Assembly (NCBI RefSeq): GCF_023806125.1
Contig: NZ_JAMSKT010000006.1
Location: 62,001 to 126,000, forward strand
DNA length: 64,000 nt
Source: Clostridium caldaquaticum
Lineage (GTDB): Bacteria > Bacillota > Clostridia > Clostridiales > Clostridiaceae
Reading direction: 5' to 3'
The notes under the pieces are model-generated. The model was not told the origin of the DNA, did not search any database, and worked only from the letters and a program-made list of their open reading frames with translations. This document shows, piece after piece, positions 56,177 through 64,000 of the stretch (its first letter is position 1; every line of letters starts with the position of its first letter). The position numbers and the translations under genes are program-made.

Positions 56177-56203
56177 AAATGCCCTTATTGGGCATTTTTA
56201 TTT
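56175..56203 (+). terminator. Terminator-like hairpin after ireB
   Basis: AAAAATGCCC (56175-56184) and GGGCATTTTT (56190-56199) with a TTATT loop and T-rich tail, starting at the ireB stop. Confidence 0.85.
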
Positions 56204-56234
56204 TAACTCTACACATAATAAAAGGAGAAAATAT

Positions 56235-56648
56235 ATGAGAATATTAGGGTTAGACGTTGGGGATAAAACTATTGGTGTTGCCATTAGTGATCCGTTAGGA
56301 CTTACAGCACAAGGTATTAAAACTATAAGTAGAAAATCTAAAAAAACAGATTTAGAAGAGTTAAGAGAAATTTGCAGACAATATGAAGTTGATACAATTG
56401 TAGTAGGATTGCCCAAAAATATGAATGGTACAGTAGGCACTCAAGGTGAAAAAGTTATTGCATTTTGTGAGTATATAAAAGAAAATATTAATATTCCTCT
56501 AAAGATGTGGGATGAAAGACTTACTACAGTAGCTGCTCATCGTGTAATGCTTGAGGCTGATTTATCTAGATCTAAAAGAAAAAAGCTAGTAGATAAGATA
56601 GCTGCTACATATATACTTCAAGGATATTTAGACAGTATATCAAAATAA
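56235..56648 (+). CDS. ruvX: Holliday junction resolvase-like nuclease RuvX (YqgF)
   Basis: A 137-residue RNase H-fold protein: [33 protein letters not shown] and [18 protein letters not shown] carry the conserved acidic residues. In E. coli YqgF acts in pre-16S rRNA 5' processing; a resolvase role is an older proposal. The AAAGGAGAA site precedes the ATG, and DUF1292 follows. Confidence 0.95.
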   Translation: MRILGLDVGDKTIGVAISDPLGLTAQGIKTISRKSKKTDLEELREICRQYEVDTIVVGLPKNMNGTVGTQGEKVIAFCEYIKENINIPLKMWDERLTTVAAHRVMLEADLSRSKRKKLVDKIAATYILQGYLDSISK

Positions 56649-56690
56649 TTTTTAAAATAATGATAAATGTAAAAAAGGAGAGAAAGATTT

Positions 56691-56954
56691 ATGGAAAATG
56701 ATATAAGCACAATAGTTCTTACTGATGAGAATGGTGAAGAAAAAGAATTCGATGTTATAACAAAATTAGATATTGAAGATAAGGAATATGTTATTGTAGT
56801 TCCTTCTGATGAAGAGAACGTAGATGCTATAGCACTTAGAATTGAAAAAGATGAAGATGGTAATGATGTTTTAGTAACTATAGACGATGATGATGAGTTT
56901 GCTATGGTTTCTGAAGCTTATGAATTAATTTTTTCTGACGAAGAATTAAACTAA
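56691..56954 (+). CDS. DUF1292 protein (YrzB-like)
   Basis: An 87-residue, very acidic protein (many Glu/Asp, e.g. ITIDDDDEFAMVSEAYE-type tail). It matches the DUF1292 family, found almost always after ruvX in Firmicutes. Function is unknown; Fe-S or redox roles are not indicated, since it has no cysteine. An AAAAAGGAGAG site precedes the ATG. Confidence 0.88.
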   Translation: MENDISTIVLTDENGEEKEFDVITKLDIEDKEYVIVVPSDEENVDAIALRIEKDEDGNDVLVTIDDDDEFAMVSEAYELIFSDEELN

Positions 56955-56972
56955 TAAAAGCGAGGTTTTATA

Positions 56973-57425
56973 ATGTCAAAGCTATCTCCAAGTGAAATAG
57001 AAAGTTTAAAGAGCAATCTTAAAGAAAAAGGTTATAAGTTAACTCCTCAAAGGAGAGCGATTGTTGATATTATAATAAGAAATGAAGGAAGCCACTTAAC
57101 TACAGAAGAGTTATATGATTTAGTTAAAGTGGAATGTCCTGAAATTGGTTTAGCTACCGTTTATAGAACCATACAATTATTAGAAGAACTTGGAGTAGTT
57201 AGCAAGTTGGATTTAAATGATGGATGTTATAGGTATGAATTAGTACATGAAGCTGAAAGTCATCACCATCATCACTTAATTTGCAACAATTGTGGAAAGG
57301 TTATAGAGGTTGAAGGTGATTTGTTAGAAGTATTAGAGCATGAAATTGAAAGTAAATATAATTTTAAGATAAAAAATCATAGTGTAAAATTTTACGGAAT
57401 ATGTGAGAATTGCCATAAAAGATAA
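56973..57425 (+). CDS. fur: Fur family transcriptional regulator
   Basis: A 150-residue Fur-type repressor. The N-terminal winged helix holds YKLTPQRRAIVDIIIRN and IGLATVYRTIQLLEELG. The sensor domain has HHHHHLICNNCGKVIEV and a terminal CENCHK, giving a CxxC pair of zinc sites. The residue corresponding to PerR Asp85 is Glu (RYEL), which favours Fur over PerR. It follows DUF1292 by 18 bp. Regulation of iron uptake is expected. Confidence 0.92.
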   Translation: MSKLSPSEIESLKSNLKEKGYKLTPQRRAIVDIIIRNEGSHLTTEELYDLVKVECPEIGLATVYRTIQLLEELGVVSKLDLNDGCYRYELVHEAESHHHHHLICNNCGKVIEVEGDLLEVLEHEIESKYNFKIKNHSVKFYGICENCHKR

Positions 57426-57454
57426 TATACAAAATAATGAAAAGGAGGGTAGCT

Positions 57455-59122
57455 ATGAAAAAAGAAAAGGATAAGATTAGAATTATTCCTTTAGGGGGGG
57501 TTAACGAAATAGGAAAGAACCTTACTGCAATAGAGTATAAAAATGATATAATTGTTATAGATTGTGGCTTAAGGTTTCCGGATGAAGAGATGTTTGGTAT
57601 AGACCTTGTTATACCAGATGTAACTTATTTAGTAAAAAATATAGATAAAGTAAAAGGAATATTTTTAACTCATGGACATGAAGATCACATAGGAGCGCTT
57701 CCTTATGTTTTAAAGGAGCTTAATGTACCTGTATACGGAACTATGCTGACTTTAGGTATTGTAGAATCAAAATTAAAAGAGCACGGACTTTTAAGTACAG
57801 TAGAGTTAAGACGTATTAGCCCTAAAGATGTTATTAAACTTGAAAGTGTATCTGTGGAATTTATAAAAACCAATCATAGTATAGCAGACTCAGTGGCTAT
57901 TGCTATTCATACTTCACTGGGAATAATACTTCATACTGGAGACTTTAAAATAGACTATACTCCTATCGATGGAGTTGTTGCTGATTTACCAAGATTTGCA
58001 GAGCTTGGTAAAAAAGGTGTTATTGTAATGTTAGCTGATAGTACAAATGTTGAAAGATCTGGCTATACAATGTCTGAAAGTACAGTTGGCGAAACTTTTG
58101 AGAGCATATTTTCAGAGGCAAAAGGCAGAATAATAGTTGCAACTTTTGCATCTAATATTCATAGAATACAACAAATTATAACTGCTGCAAGTAAATTTGG
58201 TAGAAAAGTTGCTGTATCTGGAAGAAGTATAGAGAATATTGTAGCAGTAGCAGCTGAATTAGGATACATTACTGCTGAAAAAGAAATATTTATTGGAATT
58301 GATAATATAAATAAATATAATGATAATCAAATTGTAATTATCACTACTGGCAGTCAAGGAGAACCTATGTCTGCTCTTTCAAGAATGGCAGCATCCGAAC
58401 ATAAGAAGGTAAATATTTCAGTAGGAGATACAGTTGTAATATCGGCAACCCCTATACCTGGCAATGAAAAATTTGTTTCGAGAGTTATTAATCAATTATT
58501 TAAAAAGGGTGCTGAAGTTATATATGAAGCTTTAGCTGATGTTCATGTTTCAGGTCATGCTTGTCAAGAAGAGTTAAAGCTAATTCATACACTAGTTAAA
58601 CCAAAGTTTTTTATACCTGTACATGGAGAGTACAGGCATTTGAAGCAGCACGCAGAACTTGCAATAAAACTAGGACTTGCTAAAAATAATGTTATAATAG
58701 CAGATACTGGTGATGTTATAGAAGTTACAAGGGACTCTATAAAGAAAAATGGTTCAGTTATATCGGGACAGGTTTTTGTTGATGGTTTAGGTGTTGGAGA
58801 TGTAGGCAATATAGTGCTTAGAGATAGAAAACACTTATCACAAGATGGTATTTTAACTGTAGTTGTTACAATAGAAAAAGAATCTGGTAATGTTATTGCT
58901 GGACCAGATATAATATCTAGAGGATTTGTTTATGTAAGAGAATCAGAAGATTTAATGGAACAATCAAGATTAATTGTAAAAGATGCATTAAGAGAATGTG
59001 AAGAAAAACACATAACGGAATGGGCTACAATTAAATCTAATATCAAAGAAGCTTTAAGACTTTTCTTATATGAGAAAACTAAAAGAAAGCCAATGATTTT
59101 GCCAATAATAATGGAAATTTAA
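57455..59122 (+). CDS. rnjA: Ribonuclease J
   Basis: A 555-residue MBL/beta-CASP ribonuclease acting as a 5'-3' exonuclease and endonuclease in mRNA turnover. The metal motif is THGHEDHIGALPY; beta-CASP motifs include FIPVHGEYRHLKQHAELA. LGGVNEIGKNLTAIEY marks the N-terminus. ATG 57455 follows AGGAGGG; an upstream ATG in frame (57437) lies before that site. It is 29 bp behind fur and ends before a terminator. Confidence 0.96.
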   Translation: MKKEKDKIRIIPLGGVNEIGKNLTAIEYKNDIIVIDCGLRFPDEEMFGIDLVIPDVTYLVKNIDKVKGIFLTHGHEDHIGALPYVLKELNVPVYGTMLTLGIVESKLKEHGLLSTVELRRISPKDVIKLESVSVEFIKTNHSIADSVAIAIHTSLGIILHTGDFKIDYTPIDGVVADLPRFAELGKKGVIVMLADSTNVERSGYTMSESTVGETFESIFSEAKGRIIVATFASNIHRIQQIITAASKFGRKVAVSGRSIENIVAVAAELGYITAEKEIFIGIDNINKYNDNQIVIITTGSQGEPMSALSRMAASEHKKVNISVGDTVVISATPIPGNEKFVSRVINQLFKKGAEVIYEALADVHVSGHACQEELKLIHTLVKPKFFIPVHGEYRHLKQHAELAIKLGLAKNNVIIADTGDVIEVTRDSIKKNGSVISGQVFVDGLGVGDVGNIVLRDRKHLSQDGILTVVVTIEKESGNVIAGPDIISRGFVYVRESEDLMEQSRLIVKDALRECEEKHITEWATIKSNIKEALRLFLYEKTKRKPMILPIIMEI

Positions 59123-59185
59123 TATAGATTTGCTCTGTAAGTTGACTTTTTATATCACTAATATTAGAATAAGTATGATGTAAAC

Positions 59186-59220
59186 AAAATTGGGTACTTA
59201 AAAAGTATCCAATTTTTGTT
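59186..59220 (+). terminator. Terminator after rnjA
   Basis: ATTGGGTACTT pairs with AGTATCCAAT (one mismatch or wobble, small A-rich loop) and runs into TTTTTGTTT. Confidence 0.8.
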
Positions 59221-59290
59221 TGATATAAATACTGTTGTTAATTCGTAGCATTAATTATATTAATAGAATGAGATATGGAGGAAATAAAGC

Positions 59291-61117
59291 ATGGAATTAT
59301 TTACGAGGAATGATATAAGAAATATTGCTATAATAGCCCACGTTGATCATGGAAAAACTACTTTAGTTGATGCTCTTTTAAGACAAAGTAATGTTTTTAG
59401 AATAAACGAAAAGGTACAAGAAAGAGTAATGGATTCTAATGAATTAGAAAGAGAAAGAGGTATTACTATACTATCTAAAAATACTGCTGTACAACATAAT
59501 GGTGTTAAGATAAATATTGTGGATACTCCTGGACACGCAGACTTTGGAGGAGAAGTTGAGAGAGTTTTGAAAATGGTAGACAGTGTACTTTTGGTTGTAG
59601 ACGCTTTTGAAGGACCTATGCCCCAAACTAAATTTGTACTGAAAAAGGCATTGGAATTAAATCTCAAGCCTATAGTAGTAATTAACAAGATAGATAGACC
59701 AGATTCAAGACCAGATGAAGTAATAGATGAAGTTTTTGATCTTTTTGTTGAATTAGGTGCAAATGATGAACAACTTGATTTTCAAATAGTGTATTGTTCT
59801 GCTAAAGATGGAATAGCTAAAAAAGAATTAAATGATAGTAGTGATAACATGGAACCTTTATTTGATATTATAATTAAAAATGTTAAGGCTCCTACAGGTT
59901 ATATAGACAAACCTCTTCAAATGCTTGTAACAACACTTGACTCTAATGAATATGTAGGCAAAATAGCAATAGGAAAAATAGAAAGAGGAGTTATAAGAAG
60001 AAATCAAACAGCAGCTCTTATAAGACGTGATGGTTCTATTCGCAATGTTAAAATATCAAATTTATATGTATTTAAAGGATTAAAAAAAGAAGAGGTTGAG
60101 GAAGCCAAAATTGGAGATATAGTAGCTGTTTCTGGAATATCAGATATAAATATTGGAGAAACGATAGCTAGTTTAGATAATCCTGAAGCTTTACCTTTTG
60201 TAGAAATAGATGAGCCAACGTTAAGCATGAATTTTATGGTAAATGATTCTCCTTTTGCAGGAAGAGAAGGGGATTATGTAACATCTAGGCATTTAAGAGA
60301 TAGGCTTATGAAGGAAATTCAGACTAATGTTAGCTTAAAAGTTGAGGAAACTGACTCTGCAGATAACTTTAAAGTAAGTGGCAGGGGAGAATTACATCTT
60401 TCAATTCTAATAGAAACAATGAGAAGAGAAGGATATGAATTTCAAGTTTCTAAGCCAACTGTAATCTTTAAAGAAGAAAATGGAACATTACTCGAGCCAA
60501 TTGAAAGATTGACAATAGACGTACCAGAGGAGTTTATGGGAGTAGTAATGGAAAAACTAGGACCAAGAAAAGCGGAAATGGTTAATATGACTTCTGCAAT
60601 TAATGGTTATACAAGACTGGAGTTTTTAATACCTTCTAGAGGATTAATTGGTTTTAGAAACGAATTTATGACTGATACAAAAGGTAATGGTATAATGAAC
60701 CATATACTCGATGGATATGACAAATTTAAAGGTGATATACCAGAAAGAAGCAGAGGTTCTATTGTAGTTTTTGAAACTGGAGAAGCGGTTACTTATGGAT
60801 TGTATAATGCACAGGAGAGAGGAACACTTTTTATAGGACCTGGTACAGAGGTGTATGAGGGAATGATTGCTGGAGAACATTCAAGAGCAGGTGATGTAGA
60901 AGTAAATGTATGTAAAAAGAAGCATCTTTCAAATACTAGAGCTTCTGGTTCAGATGATGCTTTAAGGTTAACTCCTGTAAAACCCATGTCTTTAGAACAG
61001 TGTCTTGAATTTATTGCGTCAGACGAACTTGTTGAGGTTACACCTAAAAGTATTAGAATGAGAAAGAAAATATTAAATAATGAACTTAGAAAAAAAGCTG
61101 TTAATAGAAACAAGTAA
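59291..61117 (+). CDS. typA: GTP-binding protein TypA/BipA
   Basis: A 608-residue translational GTPase of the EF-G/LepA group, involved in ribosome assembly and stress growth. G1 is AHVDHGKTT (16-24), G2 ERGITI, G3 DTPGHADF, G4 NKIDRPD. The family-specific C-terminal domain shows SRGLIGFRNEFMTDTKGNGIMNH and GPGTEVYEGMIAGEHSR. Full length. The start follows ATGGAGGAAA. It opens a new unit after a terminator. Confidence 0.97.
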   Translation: MELFTRNDIRNIAIIAHVDHGKTTLVDALLRQSNVFRINEKVQERVMDSNELERERGITILSKNTAVQHNGVKINIVDTPGHADFGGEVERVLKMVDSVLLVVDAFEGPMPQTKFVLKKALELNLKPIVVINKIDRPDSRPDEVIDEVFDLFVELGANDEQLDFQIVYCSAKDGIAKKELNDSSDNMEPLFDIIIKNVKAPTGYIDKPLQMLVTTLDSNEYVGKIAIGKIERGVIRRNQTAALIRRDGSIRNVKISNLYVFKGLKKEEVEEAKIGDIVAVSGISDINIGETIASLDNPEALPFVEIDEPTLSMNFMVNDSPFAGREGDYVTSRHLRDRLMKEIQTNVSLKVEETDSADNFKVSGRGELHLSILIETMRREGYEFQVSKPTVIFKEENGTLLEPIERLTIDVPEEFMGVVMEKLGPRKAEMVNMTSAINGYTRLEFLIPSRGLIGFRNEFMTDTKGNGIMNHILDGYDKFKGDIPERSRGSIVVFETGEAVTYGLYNAQERGTLFIGPGTEVYEGMIAGEHSRAGDVEVNVCKKKHLSNTRASGSDDALRLTPVKPMSLEQCLEFIASDELVEVTPKSIRMRKKILNNELRKKAVNRNK

Positions 61118-61151
61118 TAATTAGTTAAAATAAAAATTATGGGGTGGGGTA

Positions 61152-62195
61152 ATGAAAAAGAAAATTATTTTCGCGCTTGTTCCTATCTTAGTTACAATTA
61201 TTATAGGCTTTATAATATATTCTGATGCTGCAAAAATTATAAGGCATCCTTTTGCAGACAGTACAGAACCTGTTAGAATAAAAGTTAACAATGGGGATAG
61301 TTTAAATGGTTTAATAAATAAGCTTTATAGTGAAAAAAAGATTGGAAATTCATATTTGATAAAGTGGTATATAAAGAAACAAAACTTAGATACTAATATA
61401 AAGCCTGGCAGCTATGTTATAAATAAAGATGTTTCTTTAAATGACTTTATAAAAATTCTTAATGAAGGAAAATATAATGAAAATGCAGTTAAGGTAACAA
61501 TACCAGAAGGATATAATATTGAACAAGTAGCTGCACTTTTACAAGAAAAAGAAATTATTAGTAAAGATGATTTTATAAAGAGCTGTAAAGAGTATAGACT
61601 TCCAAATTACGTAAAAGCTGAGGAAAAAAGAAAATATGCATTAGAAGGTTATCTTTTTCCAGATACTTATGAATTAGTTAAAGGTATGAACGGAAAAGAT
61701 ATAATAGATATAATGATTAAAAATTTTGAGAAAGTTTTAAAGGACGTAGAGCAGAAGATAAATAGAGTTATAAAAACTGAAGAAATTGATAAGTTAATTA
61801 TCATGGCATCAATAGTAGAAAAGGAAGCTGAGGCAGCTAACGAAAGACCGGTTATTGCTTCTGTATTTTACAATAGACTTAAAATAAAAATGCCAATGCA
61901 ATCTTGTGCTACTGTAGAATATGCTTTGGGAGTTCACAAGTCTGTATATACTTATAAGGATTTAGAAATAGAATCGCCTTATAATACTTACAAAGTAAAG
62001 GAGCTGCCCATAGGACCTGTGGCTAATCCAGGAAAGGACTCCATAATTGCAGCAGCAGCTCCAGCACAAACAAACTATATATATTTTGTATCAAAGTTTG
62101 ATGGTACAAAAACTCACTTTTTTACAAAAGATTATAATGAATTTTTACGCTACAAGAAGGTGTCAGATGAAAACTTAGCGAAGATGAATAAATAG
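61152..62195 (+). CDS. mltG: Endolytic murein transglycosylase MltG
   Basis: A 347-residue YceG-like enzyme that cuts nascent peptidoglycan and limits strand length. One N-terminal membrane helix (IFALVPILVTIIIGFIIY), a LysM-like region, then the catalytic domain with LEGYLFPDTYEL, IIMASIVEKEAEAANERP (catalytic Glu) and SPYNTYKVKELPIGPVANPG. The extracellular orientation is expected. It follows typA by 34 bp with a GGGGTGGGG site. Confidence 0.96.
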   Translation: MKKKIIFALVPILVTIIIGFIIYSDAAKIIRHPFADSTEPVRIKVNNGDSLNGLINKLYSEKKIGNSYLIKWYIKKQNLDTNIKPGSYVINKDVSLNDFIKILNEGKYNENAVKVTIPEGYNIEQVAALLQEKEIISKDDFIKSCKEYRLPNYVKAEEKRKYALEGYLFPDTYELVKGMNGKDIIDIMIKNFEKVLKDVEQKINRVIKTEEIDKLIIMASIVEKEAEAANERPVIASVFYNRLKIKMPMQSCATVEYALGVHKSVYTYKDLEIESPYNTYKVKELPIGPVANPGKDSIIAAAAPAQTNYIYFVSKFDGTKTHFFTKDYNEFLRYKKVSDENLAKMNK

Positions 62196-62209
62196 ATGGA
62201 GGAAACTTA

Positions 62210-62866
62210 ATGAGTGGAATTACTTATGATTATATGGAGCAGTATATAAGAAGCTTAATACCACGCAGTGAAGGTATTCTTGAAGAATTGGAAGTTTATG
62301 CTAAAGAGAATTCTGTTCCAATAATACAAAAGGAAGTAGGGAAATTCCTTGAACTTATGATAAATATAAAAAAGCCAATGAAAATATTGGAGTTAGGTAC
62401 AGCTATTGGATATTCAGCTATACTTATGAGCATAAGTTCTCCAGTAAAAAGCCACATAGTTACTATCGAAAGAGATGAAAATATGGTTAATACAGCACTG
62501 GAAAACATAAATAAATATGGATTTAAAGATAAGATAAAGGTTATACAGGGTGATTGTCTTGAAGTGCTTCAAAAATTAGAAGAAGAGTTTGATTTAATAT
62601 TTATGGATGCAGGAAAAGGACATTATAATCATTTTCTTCCGCACTGTTTAAGATTGCTAAGTAAGGAAGGGATCATTATTGCAGATAATGTGCTTTTTAA
62701 AGGTATGGTAGCTTCAAGAGATTTATTAAAGAGAAGAAAAATTACTATAGTAAAACGTATGAAAACATATTTGGAATTGGTTTCTAGTAATAAAGAACTT
62801 ATAACTTCAGTTATACCTATGGGTGATGGCATAGCAGTAACTGGAAGGAGGATTATCAATGAATAA
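62210..62866 (+). CDS. O-methyltransferase family protein (YrrM/TrmR-like)
   Basis: A 218-residue class I SAM-dependent methyltransferase of the catechol-OMT-like family. Motif I is ILELGTAIGYSAILM, then DLIFMDAGKGHYNHFLP and IIIADNVLFKG. Bacillus YrrM/TrmR acts on tRNA mo5U34; the same role is likely here because a U32-family gene of that pathway follows with an 8-bp overlap. GGAGGAAA precedes the ATG. Confidence 0.9.
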   Translation: MSGITYDYMEQYIRSLIPRSEGILEELEVYAKENSVPIIQKEVGKFLELMINIKKPMKILELGTAIGYSAILMSISSPVKSHIVTIERDENMVNTALENINKYGFKDKIKVIQGDCLEVLQKLEEEFDLIFMDAGKGHYNHFLPHCLRLLSKEGIIIADNVLFKGMVASRDLLKRRKITIVKRMKTYLELVSSNKELITSVIPMGDGIAVTGRRIINE

Positions 62867-64000
62867 ACCAGAGTTATTAGCTCCAGCAGGAAACTTAGAA
62901 AAACTTAAAACTGCTATAAATTTTGGGGCAGATGCTGTGTATTTAGGAGGAAATAAACTAAACTTAAGAGCTTTTGCCGATAATTTTGGAAATGATGAGT
63001 TAAAAAAAGGTATAGAATATGCTCATAAAAAAGGTAAAAAAGTATATGTTACGCTTAATGTATTTCCACATAATGAAGATCTAGAAGGTCTTGAAGAATA
63101 TTTAACACAACTTTACAATCTAAATGTGGATGCAATAATAGTATCTGATCCAGGCATAATAATGACTGCAAGAGAAATAGTTCCAGATTTAGAGCTTCAT
63201 TTAAGTACTCAAGCAAACAATGTTAATTGGAAATCTGCATTATTTTGGCATAAAATAGGTATTAAAAGAATTGTTTTGGCTAGAGAATTATCTTTAAAGC
63301 AGATTAAATATATACGCGAAAAACTTCCAGAAAGTTGTGAGCTGGAAGCTTTTGTGCATGGTTCTATGTGTATGTCTTATTCGGGGAGATGTCTTCTATC
63401 TAATTATATGACAGGAAGAGATGCAAATAGAGGAGAGTGTGCTCAGCCATGCAGATATAAATACTACCTTATGGAAGAAAAAAGACCAGGAGAATTCTTT
63501 CCAGTATTTGAGGATGAAAAGGGAACTTATATAATGAATTCTAAGGACTTATGTATGATTCAGCATATTCCAGAACTTGTAAATTCAGGTATTACTTCTT
63601 TTAAGATTGAAGGAAGAATGAAAAGTTCTTTTTATGTAGCTACAGTAGTTAAGGCATATAGAGAAGCTATAGATGTTTATTTTAATAATCCAAAGGAATA
63701 TAAGTTTGATGAAAAGTGGATGAATATTTTAGAAATGGCTAGTCATAGAGAATACCATACTGGATTTTACTTTGGAGAGAAAAATAAGCAAGTCTATGGA
63801 ACTTCAGCCTATATAAGAACTCACGATATAGTTGGCATTGTGAAAAAATATAATAAGGAAAAGGGTATTGCTGTAATTGAGCAAAGGAATAAAGTGTTTA
63901 ATGGAGATAAAGTTGAGATTTTGCGACCTGAGGGCAATAATTTTCATATAACTTTAGAAGATATGAGAGATTTAGAGGGCAATCTTTTAGAGTCTACTCC
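62859..64000 (+). CDS. Peptidase U32 family protein (TrhP-like), 3' end cut off by the window
   Basis: The ATG at 62859 lies in the end of the methyltransferase gene behind GGAAGGAGG, and the frame stays open to the last base (380 codons). It begins MNKPELLAPAGNLEKLK and contains the U32 signature EAFVHGSMCMSYSGRCLLSNYMTGRDANRGECAQPCR with its four Fe-S-type cysteines. Family members labelled peptidases act in tRNA U34 hydroxylation (TrhP) or 23S rRNA C2501 hydroxylation (RlhA). The pairing with the methyltransferase favours TrhP. The C-terminus is beyond the window. Confidence 0.93.
   Translation, partial: MNKPELLAPAGNLEKLKTAINFGADAVYLGGNKLNLRAFADNFGNDELKKGIEYAHKKGKKVYVTLNVFPHNEDLEGLEEYLTQLYNLNVDAIIVSDPGIIMTAREIVPDLELHLSTQANNVNWKSALFWHKIGIKRIVLARELSLKQIKYIREKLPESCELEAFVHGSMCMSYSGRCLLSNYMTGRDANRGECAQPCRYKYYLMEEKRPGEFFPVFEDEKGTYIMNSKDLCMIQHIPELVNSGITSFKIEGRMKSSFYVATVVKAYREAIDVYFNNPKEYKFDEKWMNILEMASHREYHTGFYFGEKNKQVYGTSAYIRTHDIVGIVKKYNKEKGIAVIEQRNKVFNGDKVEILRPEGNNFHITLEDMRDLEGNLLEST

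Noticed and set aside
1-64000. CRISPR arrays, tRNA genes, prophage or intact insertion sequences.
   Set aside because: No regularly spaced direct repeats, cloverleaf-type sequences, integrases or transposases were seen when reading the window.

Overview
The window is AT-rich, densely packed, low-GC Firmicute DNA, and almost everything in it matches the core chromosome of Clostridium sensu stricto (cluster I). The signs are the gene order (HIT-rpsU-yqeY-yqfCD-pgpH-ybeY-dgkA-cdd-era-recO; dnaG-rpoD-trmK-nif3; ruvAB-queA-tgt-yajC; secD-secF-apt-rel-dtd-hemZ-aspS; iscR-iscS-iscU; alaS-ireB-ruvX-fur), the SCIFF peptide/maturase pair, sporulation genes (yqfC, yqfD, a CotS-type kinase, a BofC-like protein), and strong GGAGG-type ribosome binding sites with many TTG starts. 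The species cannot be named from the sequence alone.

Layout. 1-9.1 kb: tail of mtaB, HIT protein, rpsU with a near-consensus promoter, yqeY, the sporulation pair yqfCD, the c-di-AMP phosphodiesterase-like pgpH, ybeY, a kinase/PAP2 fusion, cdd, era, recO (probably starting at CTG) and a UBA/DUF4342 protein. 9.3-12.7 kb: a CcpN-like CBS regulator next to pyruvate phosphate dikinase, with a dyad between them. 12.9-20.3 kb: the one accessory region. A PrpR-N regulator with a degenerate AAA+ domain is divergent from an esterase, an SLC13-like permease and a two-domain esterase, with long non-coding gaps between. 20.3-28.6 kb: CotS-like kinase, dGTPase-like gene, dnaG, rpoD, a PH/DUF1648-like membrane protein, trmK, nif3 and the RNase P RNA. 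28.7-35.7 kb: BofC-like protein, ruvAB, queA, tgt, yajC, a TIGR04086-type membrane protein, then scfA and scfB. 35.8-49.1 kb: secDF, apt, rel, dtd, an MBL hydrolase, hemZ, aspS, a CstR/CsoR-like regulator, a reverse-strand ThrE-type exporter pair, glyA and ogt. 49.1-64 kb: iscR-iscS-iscU, a PRC-barrel/AI-2E permease pair, a T-box and alaS, ireB, ruvX, a DUF1292 gene, fur, rnjA, typA, mltG, an O-methyltransferase and a U32 peptidase-family gene cut by the window end.

How it fits together. Most genes serve information processing: tRNA modification (mtaB, queA, tgt, trmK, trhP-like), aminoacylation (aspS, alaS), ribosome and RNA maturation (era, ybeY, rnpB, rnjA), replication and repair (dnaG, recO, ruvAB, ogt), protein export (yajC, secDF) and nucleotide signalling (rel, pgpH). 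The ribosomally made peptide system scfA/scfB is nested between the queuosine/yajC genes and secDF, with a perfect hairpin between precursor and maturase.

The best candidate for something undescribed is the 12.9-20.3 kb cassette: a PrpR-N regulator without the GAFTGA loop, an esterase, an organic-anion-type permease, and a second esterase whose N-terminal half looks like a catalytically dead alpha/beta-hydrolase. Its 676-bp divergent gap carries three mini-ORFs, each behind a strong Shine-Dalgarno sequence. Its base composition looks visibly less AT-rich than its surroundings (by eye, not computed). No CRISPR array, tRNA gene, prophage or intact insertion sequence was seen.
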